From Notospermus geniculatus (Eukaryota > Nemertea > Pilidiophora > Heteronemertea > Lineidae), in the NCBI GenBank assembly GCA_002633025.1, contig NMRB01000309.1, forward strand, positions 119,086 through 183,085: 64,000 bases of DNA, given 5' to 3'. The position numbers and the translations under genes were made by a program. Of this stretch, positions 56,205-64,000 are shown in pieces (position 1 is the stretch's first letter; each line of letters starts with the position of its first letter). The notes below the pieces were generated by a model. It made no database searches. It saw only the letters and a program-made list of their open reading frames with translations, and was not told the origin of the DNA.

Positions 56205-58290
56205 CACTGTGGCGACTTAGGCGGGCGAATCCCCGCGAACTAGAATGAAATGGTCCATGGACCATGTGTTCACCCATTTGGACATAATAGTGTAGGGCCT
56301 AACGACAGAGAGAGGCATGTAGGCCTACACTCTTGATCATAAGTAAATCCGCACCAGATATTCTTGATTTACTCGATAACTACTAATTATTTTTCCCCAA
56401 TTTTGGACATGTGAAAGCCACATGCACTGTCTAAAACGTCCCGCTTCAATTATTCAAATCGGCCAACATCCCTGTCTTTCACAGCAGTTCAAAGACGGCA
56501 GGGTGGTTTGGAGGTTTCACCAACTTAAAGCGAATGGCTCGCGCAGTTTGTTGTGGCGCGCTGACAGTTGGTTATCAATATCAAGCACCATTTTGAGAAA
56601 AAGGCTAAAGAAGGACTTTAGTTTAATGGGAAATGCATTAGATAGCCAAACTTCGTAGGCGTATTCTGCAAAATCTGCCGCTTCAAAATAAATGGGAATA
56701 GTACAAAATGTACATCTTGACCTACTGAATCTGAAAACGTCATTAACCCATTTTAACAAATTTTTATTGGAACCTCGTCCCCAGTGTTTACATTCGCATA
56801 TTTGCACAGGTGTTGCATATGGCTGGAGCACGACTTTGCCTGGAGGCTAGATTCACTCTCTATGGAAGGTACCACCAAAAATGTAAACAAACCCCGCGAG
56901 CCATTCGCTTTAAGTTTTCATCAAACTTTACACCTACACAACCTTCAGCCTTGGCTATTAAGCGACAGTCCAGTAAAAATGTTCCAAAAATATATCATGA
57001 TCTCGCCAAAAATTGCATTTTTGTCCAAAATCTCAGCACATGCTTGGCAACCAGTGAACCCAACTATGAGATGGTCCCTTAGACATGTCCCCAATCAATG
57101 CCCTGAATTGAATGTTGGCTAGCTGAACAGGCCAATTGTTATTCAAAATCACTGTGGCTGGAGTAACACCAACCACAACAGATCAAAATCATGCTTTCAA
57201 TCGGGTGTTCGAAAAACATGGACTATGGATCAATGGACTCTGGACTACTGGACTGCGGAAACCATGGACTGACCAGTCATGAATGCCTCACTGACATGCG
57301 CCGCCTGCCTCTGTTTTCATGGTTGTGTACGAAGACGTCATCGCGAATAACACACCAGTCTTGCGCATGCATAATAGGCTACTGAATTTTCATTACTTGT
57401 TGATAAAAAATAATGCCTTTAATTTGCTCGGGAAGAGACGGCGAAAAACTAGGCTAGGCTACTCTCCATGCACACCGATATTAGGCCCAACAAGATCATT
57501 TTAGGCTGCTGAAGCCTTGTGGACAAAGACATTTTTATTTGAAAATTCGAAGTTTGTTAGCTACATGTAAACGAACATTCGATGTGACAACACACGGCGA
57601 TGACAGCTTCTCAACCACACAAGACTCAGCTCCAAATTTCCTGTCGGAGAAGAGGTTTCCATTTCAGGCGGCGTATGTCAATGAGGTATTTATGACTGTT
57701 CAGTCCATGGTTTCCACAGTCCAGTAGTCCCGAGTCCATTGATCCATAGTCCATGTTTTTCGAACACCCCTTTCAATCATAGTTCAATTCAAAATGCCCG
57801 GCCACCAAAACACAATATACAGCGTCCCGTTTGCACAGTATGGCGAGGGGGCATCTCGTAGTTGAGTTCACTGGGTTGCCAAGGAAGTGGTGAGGTTTTG
57901 GACAAAAATGCATTTTTGGCGAGATCTTGATATATTTTTGAAAAATTTTCTCTGGTCTGTTGCTTAATGACCAAGGCTGAAGTTTGTGCAGGTGAAAAGT
58001 TTGGCTGAAAACTTCAGTTGGTGAAACCTCGAAACCACCCTGCCCTCTTTGAACTGCTGTGAAAGACAGGAATGTTCATCGATTTGAAAAATTCAAACGG
58101 GATGGGTTAGACAGTGCATGTGGCTTTCACTTGCCCAAAAATTGGGAAAAAACAATGAATAATTATCGAGTAATTCAAGAATATCTGGCGCGGATTTACT
58201 TTTGATCAAGGATGTACATGGTCCATGAACCATTTCATTCTAGTTCGCGGGGATTCGCCCGTCTGAGTCGCCACAGTGTGACAGTGCGAC
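56205..58290. mobile_element. ~2.1 kb fold-back element
   Basis: The outer ends GTCACACTGTGGCGACT and CGGGCGAATCCCCGCG are mirrored at 58242-58282. Several inner segments also mirror each other: 56225-56525 with 58010-58240, 56885-57080 with 57840-58020, and 57195-57290 with 57680-57775 (AACATGGACTATGGATCAA). The unpaired loop is about 57300-57670. No ORF with a known motif. Confidence 0.7.
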
Positions 58291-59446
58291 GCAACGACTG
58301 TATCACCATGATTACATCAAAGACACGGGCAGGCGCTACGCCAAAAGCGAGATGTTTGATGTTTAGAGAAAACAAATGTTATCTTTGGTCGCCGACGGGG
58401 GGGTTCCAACCCCCAGAACCCCCCCCCCCTCTGTATCCGTCCCTGTTGAATCGCATACATGTACATCAGCACCTGAGACTTGAAATACATGTGTACATGC
58501 ATTAGAGTAATAATTTTGTAGGAAAGTGTGATTATGGTATAATTGTGACTGTCAATTATGTCGTGCTTTGGGCAAATTTCTTCTAGACAACAGCATCAAG
58601 TCCTAGGTATCAAGATAGATCTTTTGGTTGCATTCCTTTTTGAAAACTTCGGGTATTTTCATCTTCATCCTCTAAAGAGAAAAGGAAGATGATGTTGACT
58701 GTAAAGACCTAGCGCGGTTAGAGTTTAAGGACAAGAGTTGAGAAAGGCTGAAGAAGAAGAGTCTTGACAGTATCGGTAATTTAGCTAGTCACTTGCTTTG
58801 ACACTCAGAAAAAAAGAGTGCAGTGCGTGTATACAGGGCTACACTGATAGCGTATGCATAGCAGTGTAATACACTGCACTGCACGTACATCATTTACCCA
58901 CAGCAGCCTAGTCCTACTAGGCCTAGGCTTACAGACACTCCTCTTGGACACTCTTTACTTTGATCACAGTCTTAGGCCGTCTACACGATCGATGCCAATG
59001 TGCAATATGATAAGCACGCCCGTTTTGCATGCCGCCGCCGTTCCCGATCTCGGCAATGTGATTGCAGGCCTGTGTGGCTGTGAAGTCAGCGGGTCACGGT
59101 GATTCAGACAGATCTGACCTGCGGCAGAACATCACAAATCTAACGGGAACTATACAAATAAACATCACTTCCAATCGTCCTGACGCTGAGATGGGTTTCG
59201 TGTGCATGAGTGGCCCGATTAACTATTGAAATTATGATCAAAATAAATGGGACAGTAAGCCGTGGTGCCTTGTACCTAGTGCATTGCAAGGCCCCATCCA
59301 AGAGAGAAACATACATGAGTAGCTTGTGATTGCCTCCTTCGTACTTACCATGGCCGATAATGCGATATAGCGTCGGCCCTGGCGGAGAAATGAAATACAA
59401 ATACAAATACAAAATCTCAACTCCCTGTTGTAACAATAGGTCTTAC
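58291..59446. other. No gene seen
   Basis: No coding signal or clear repeat; ATACAAATACAAATACAAA at 59395 may be a retroelement tail. Confidence 0.35.
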
Positions 59447-59598
59447 CTCATTGGCCGTGGAAGCAGTCTTGTCAACACCAGAAACTGTAAACTTGTATTT
59501 TGTCGGTGTTGCCTGGTTCCCGGATGCGCACGTACATTTCGTTTGGACGTCTGCTTTATTTGGCGTGGGGGTGCACGTGATCTTCGCAGCTTTCACAG
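59447..59598 (-). CDS. Ig-like domain gene, exon E1 (first half of a domain)
   Basis: Acceptor ATTTTTAG and donor GTAAGA bound a 152-base exon, entry phase 1, exit phase 0. It encodes AAKITCTPTPN, with the first disulfide Cys of an Ig-like domain, an extra CTC pair in TKCTCASGN, and KYKFTVSG. Exit phase and strand order fit E2 at 32487-32604, which supplies the second Cys. That would make the intervening intron 26.8 kb, almost all mobile elements. Earlier exons must lie to the right of E1. Confidence 0.65.
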
Positions 59599-59642
59599 CT
59601 AAAAATAGAAATGATTTATTTCTCGCGAAATTTTTGTGATAA

Positions 59643-60411
59643 GTGACCAGTAAAACCTTTCAGTGTCTAAACTTACATGATATGACACCTATTGTTGGTG
59701 AAGTCGTGGAAACGCCTTCTAGATGTTGTTTACATGGGTCTAATTCTTCTAAAGTTTTAAAATGTCTTAACTGGATGACTCTAAGTGACCGTAGAAAAGA
59801 AAAACTTTTATCTCTTATGTATGACAACGAGAATAACCTTGTACCATCCTATATATCTCAACTATACAATGTGTACAGAAATCAAGCACCGGACCTCCGT
59901 CTTCGCCAACCAAGGACTTATCGACTGCCAGCTAGAATGTCACATGCCTTGCTGAATTCCACCATTCCCAGATCTATAAAACTATGGGATTCACTCCCTA
60001 ACAATATCACTCCATCATTTTCTAAAAATTCTTTCAAGTATAAATTACGAATCCATATTAGAGGTGTGAAAAACAATGTTGCCACCACCAAACTCAACTT
60101 ACCACGGAAACACGAAGAACTATTGAATCAGGCAAGATGTGATTTCCTATTTCGCAGTCATTTTTTTCACTCATAACTTTGTCAATGTGCCGGACCCAAT
60201 CTGTCCGTGTGGTTTTAGGTCTCAGACAACCATACATGTATTTTTTCATTGTCCACTTGTGGCTGTTGCAAGAGATTTCCTTTTTCAGGGATTACAATCC
60301 ATCCCATTGTTTAATTACAACGCATTCCTTGCGTCTAACCAACATGAACGTGGTCATACACTCTTGTATGGGAGTTCATTTCTAGCATCCCAAATAAATA
60401 TCGCGTCATGA
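59643..60411 (+). pseudogene. LINE reverse transcriptase, C-terminal end
   Basis: Plus strand: WMTLSDRRKEKLLSLMYDNE, then IPRSIKLWDSLPNNI, the conserved tail of CR1/L2-like RT proteins, and, after a frameshift in a T run near 60165, a zinc-knuckle-like motif (CPCGFRSQTTIHVFFHC). The polymerase core is missing, so the copy is strongly 5' truncated. It lies just upstream of Ig exon E1. Confidence 0.75.
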
Positions 60412-60989
60412 CTTCTGTACTGAATTAAATTAACTTTGAATTTCTTTTTTTCTCGATGAGTCCCCGATTCCTGCTCTATCAACCAATTCTATATTTAACA
60501 TCAGTACTACATCAACTATCGGGTTGCTGCCATGACCCGTGATTACCTATACATCTGCTTCTCTGTTGCTATCTGTTCTTTGTTCACATTCATGTGCATT
60601 TTGTTTCTTTGTACCTCTGTTATGTTATACCTTCCGCCTGTAACTATTGCTACCGGTACTTGTTTTCAAGGGCCAGTAATGCTTCGGCGTAGGCCCTTTT
60701 CATGTATATATCAACTTCTTATTCATAATAATATTACATTACAACGCCTTCTAGAAAGTACCCGATATTGAACCGCGCAGTTTCATAAAATAAAATACTC
60801 GTGTGGTTGTAGAATGGTTTATGTTATTGCTGTAAATTTTCATGAAGAACACAAAGGCAATACTACAAGCCTGCCGGCCTGGATGAGTCACGTGGTTGAA
60901 TTGTGAGTTGATGGGCAGTTAAAATGGGAGGGGGGGGGCACTTGACTGACAGTACAAGAGCTCAATCCATACGGGACATCAGTTCTTTA
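60412..60989. other. No gene seen
   Basis: Probably the 3' UTR of the LINE fragment plus unique sequence; nothing recognised. Confidence 0.35.
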
Positions 60990-61148
60990 GGCTTGTTGTA
61001 CTTGACTCGATGACGCGAAGACTCGATGGCGCGATGATTCGATGACCGCCAAAATTATTCAATGAAATTCAGCTCGTTATTTCTAAGAAGTGGAATGGAT
61101 CAACGGCGGAAGTGGACCGTCGTAGTATCGCCAGCTACCATTAGGTGA

Positions 61149-63083
61149 CTTTGGCAGAGAGTCCAAGTATCCTAGTAGCCATAGAAAAGCAGCAATGATC
61201 ACGAATTTCATTTTGTAACGAACAAAACATCTTTATTTACAACTTCTTCTCAATGCATTTCGAGCACCATGGCTCCTCGTCAGGAACAGACTGAATTCTA
61301 ACATATGTACGAGTACAGTTATATGGGCATACAATACAAAAGCTAATTAAACTAACAATATGGTAATTACACAACTATTGACATGGAATTAGAACACCTG
61401 GAGTGTGAAAAGTGATCCACTTGCAAACAGTTGTTTGTTAAGATAAGGTTGAGCAATTTTGATGTGTAGGGCCTCCTTAATTAAACAATCGAAATCAGAT
61501 CTACCAGTGTCAATGATTGCGTAGCAATCATGATTTGACTTTGACTTACAACAGGTCAGACAGGAGTCTATGTGTTGTTTAATGGCTGAGTTTGGAGAGG
61601 TGCGGTGCTCCTTTGCCCTGATGGACAGATGTCTTTTTGCTTTCCCTATGTAGGAAATGTCTGCATCACGCAGGCAGGTGAATTGATAAATGACATTGGC
61701 CTTCAGAGCAAAAGGAGTGCAGCATTTCAATGAGAAGTAATTTTTCACCTTGAAAGTGGTGAACACAGTCCTGACGTTGATACTATAGTACTGTTTGAAG
61801 ATCTGTTTGATCTTCCTGAAATATGTGATAGACGGCTGGTCAATATAGGGGATGCAAAAGATGCATTCAACCGAATCCTCCTTAGGAGGTTGGCTGGGCT
61901 GCTCTTGGACCTTTCTTGAAACAAAACTGTTAACACATGTATGGAACATTTGGGTTGGATATCCATTGAGGGAGAACAGTTTTCCTAAGTAGGATACTTC
62001 TTTATCAAAAAGGGACCAGTCACTACAAATGCAGTAGGCTCTATGCAAGAGGCATTGCATTAGTCCAATCTTCCATTTGTGAGGGCATAGAGCATTGGCA
62101 TTCAAGAGCAACCCAGTGAAGGTCGGTTTGCGGTACACTTCCGTCGAAAAGTGGCCTTCATCAACTTTGGGGATATACACTAGGGTATCTAAGAATGGTA
62201 ACTTGTGAGGGCCCAACTCAAAGGTGAACCTGAGGTTTTTGTGCAGGTTGTTGAGTTCTTGTAAGAATGGTTCATAGCTAGAGTCCTTTCTAAACTTTCT
62301 AAAGTCCTTTCTTTTCTGTGTGTTTCAAGTTTGACGTTGACGTGACCTCTTATCATCTAATGTAGGCCTACGTCATTGCATTTGAAACATGATGGGTTAT
62401 GGCTCTCCAAGAATGTTATGAAATGTTCGCGATGCGTAATATTGCGGGGCAAGGAAGACTTGTCGACAAGGAAGAAGAACCTTATTGTTTCGTCTTGTTG
62501 GATGCTCGATATCTGGGGTGACTAAGTCCGTGATGAACATTATTCCTTCCCGTGTGAATCTATATCTTCAAATCGCTGAAGATATAGGGTTCCGGCGGTC
62601 TCTAAATACTCGTGCTTGATGTAAAGCACGGTACATCTCGCCAATTTCCGCAATCTCAAGGACCCTCCATGCCATGTTGTCTAAGCAGGAAAATGAAATA
62701 GTTGGCACCCCAGATCACCTCTAACTTTAGCAGCCAACCTAGCATGCAACTAGGCCTAGCAACATTTTATGAATAGCACTTGGAAGTCAACTAGGGATAG
62801 TAGCCAACTACAGGCCAATTTAGTTGTCAACTAGGCTTAGAAGCGTTTTATGAACATGGCCCCAGGTGTTCTAATTCCATGTCAATAGTTGTGTAATTAC
62901 CATATTGTTAGTTTAATTAGCTTTTGTATTGTATGTCCATATAACTGTACTCGTACATATGTTAGAATTCAGTCTGTTCCTGACGAGGAGCCATGGTGCT
63001 CGAAATGCATTGAGAAGAAGTTGTAAATAAAGATGTTTTGTTCGTTACAAAATGAAATTCGTGATCATTGCTGCCTTTCTATG
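61149..63083 (-). mobile_element. Penelope-like element with inverted flanks
   Basis: A direct 15-base repeat, GCTACCATTAGGTGA (61134-61148 and 63084-63098), brackets the unit. Near each end there is a 226-base segment (61176-61401 and 62862-63087) in inverted orientation, essentially identical, comparable to the LTR-like flanks known for Penelope-like elements. The coding part (61389-62320) is on the minus strand. Confidence 0.75.
61389..62320 (-). pseudogene. Penelope-like protein: end of RT and GIY-YIG nuclease
   Basis: Starts within the polymerase thumb (LPFLDTLVYI, VYRKPTFTGLLL, CLLHRAYCIC), then a linker with CIFCIPY, then a GIY-YIG endonuclease (VIYQFTCLRDADISYIGKA, HLSIRAKEH with catalytic Arg, and a later Glu in KEALHI). 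The nuclease nicks target DNA to prime reverse transcription. The N-terminal RT with its catalytic Asp pair is missing or decayed upstream of 62320; weakly similar frames continue with shifts to about 62640. Confidence 0.8.
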
Positions 63084-63751
63084 GCTACCATTAGGTGAAT
63101 TAAGGTTGATATTCAACGTAAATTATGAAATGAAGGATAGCCTCGAACTAGGCCTACAGCTCCTAAGTCCTTGAGAATTTACTATGGGTCCCTTTTGAAA
63201 CGTTGTAGGGATTGGTCTTGTCTCCCTATTCCAAACCCCGGAGGAGGTATAGCGTTAATTGTCAGCCCTTTCGGGCAATGATCCTACTGCATGTTCCTCA
63301 CCTTCCTAAAATGTTGCATAGTAACCCAGTGTTCTAAAATGGGGAACTCGAATTAAAATAAGGCATTCACCAATTATGCAGGAAATTTAATTGGCCTTCT
63401 TCGCGCCTTCGAGTTATCGCGCCATCGAGTCATCGAGTCAAGTACAACAAGCCAATTCTTTATACATCGTGTCATAGCCAGCAGCACAGGGATCTGACGC
63501 GAAAGTTGTAAACCATCATCAGGATTGTTATTTGTACTAGCATGGTACCCGCAGCGAGCACATATTCAGAGGATGCCTGTGGCCAGAGGATGGCATTTTG
63601 CTCGGCGTCTGCATGGGGGAATATGTTTATAGGGGCCAACTCCTTGGGCAATAATCTAGGCCTATGGGAAGCAGATGGCAGCAGTTTTATGTGTTGATAT
63701 TCCTGTTTTCTAACCACCCTGCATGGTTGAAGAAACTACTGGTGGGCATTG

Positions 63752-63831
63752 TAGCCTGGTTCCGTCGGCCACCGTTTAGGTGGCGTTGCGTACGCAGCGC
63801 CATCTAAACGATGGCCAGCGAAACCAGGCTA
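63752..63831. mobile_element. 80-base hairpin element with 10-base duplication
   Basis: TAGCCTGGTT...AACCAGGCTA, nearly fully self-complementary around GCGTACGC. GTGGGCATTG lies on both sides (63742-63751, 63832-63841). Its ends resemble those of the MITE at 7791-8141. The rest of 63454-64000 shows no gene. Confidence 0.75.
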
Positions 63832-64000
63832 GTGGGCATTGTAAACCATTGGAAGTTCTTCATGCATTTTATTCGCTTAGGGGCAAAAAAATAAATGACA
63901 CCCACTTAAGGACCACCCCCGTGTCATTCTAAACATTCCCTGTGAAAATGGTGCCATTTCGATCAGAAACCACGGAGGAGTTAGCGTCGAACTTTTAAGT

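Larger units (their letters stand above)
60990..63453. mobile_element. Inverted-end element hosting a Penelope-like element
   Basis: GGCTTGTTGTACTTGACTCG at 60990 is mirrored at 63434-63453, continuing with GATGGCGCGAT-type blocks. Without the inserted Penelope-like element it would be about 0.5 kb. TTCTTT occurs near both ends, but not in perfect register for a target duplication. Confidence 0.6.

Overview
This is metazoan nuclear DNA, not bacterial or phage. Genes are split by GT-AG introns, most of the window is transposable elements nested inside one another, and tRNA-derived SINEs, LINEs, BEL/Pao, Penelope-like, Tc1 and THAP-type DNA transposons are all present. The many AGGCCTA islands, the long introns and this mixture of elements suggest a marine invertebrate, perhaps a deuterostome such as an echinoderm, but the species cannot be fixed from the sequence alone.

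Layout. 1-2700: a tRNA-like SINE and a 1.35 kb element with long inverted ends. 2792-13712: an almost 11 kb DNA transposon with matching inverted ends and an AT target duplication. It carries two convergent multi-exon genes: a SWIM-zinc-finger/YqaJ-type nuclease on the plus strand and a THAP/HTH/DDE transposase on the minus strand. I assign it to the ISL2EU group. Several small palindromic elements have inserted into it. 13.9-22 kb: LINE fragments, a 426-base assembly gap, and a CR1-like LINE (ORF1 and ORF2) whose ORF1 is split by a MITE with a 50-base perfect inverted repeat and a 9-base target duplication. 24.4-32.6 kb: four exons of an immunoglobulin-domain gene on the minus strand, with introns full of nested elements. 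One is a Tc1 relic interrupted by a short non-autonomous relative of the 11 kb transposon. 32.6-44 kb: repeat families, tandem arrays, SINEs and a LINE RT relic. 44843-54686: a BEL/Pao retrotransposon with two 463-base LTRs, minus strand, disabled by stops and by a 1.28 kb inverted-repeat element in pol. 55.4-58.3 kb: Ty3-like gag debris and a 2 kb fold-back structure. 59.4 kb: a fifth Ig exon, which appears to be the exon preceding the one at 32.6 kb, giving a 26.8 kb intron. 59.7-64 kb: a LINE 3' end, a Penelope-like element with inverted flanks inside another inverted-repeat element, and a small hairpin element.

The only host gene I can support is the minus-strand Ig-domain gene. Five exons are visible, their splice phases agree, and the protein enters from the right of the window and probably continues to the left. 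Everything else that looks coding belongs to mobile elements. The most interesting unit is the two-gene 11 kb transposon, together with its non-autonomous relative 16 kb away.
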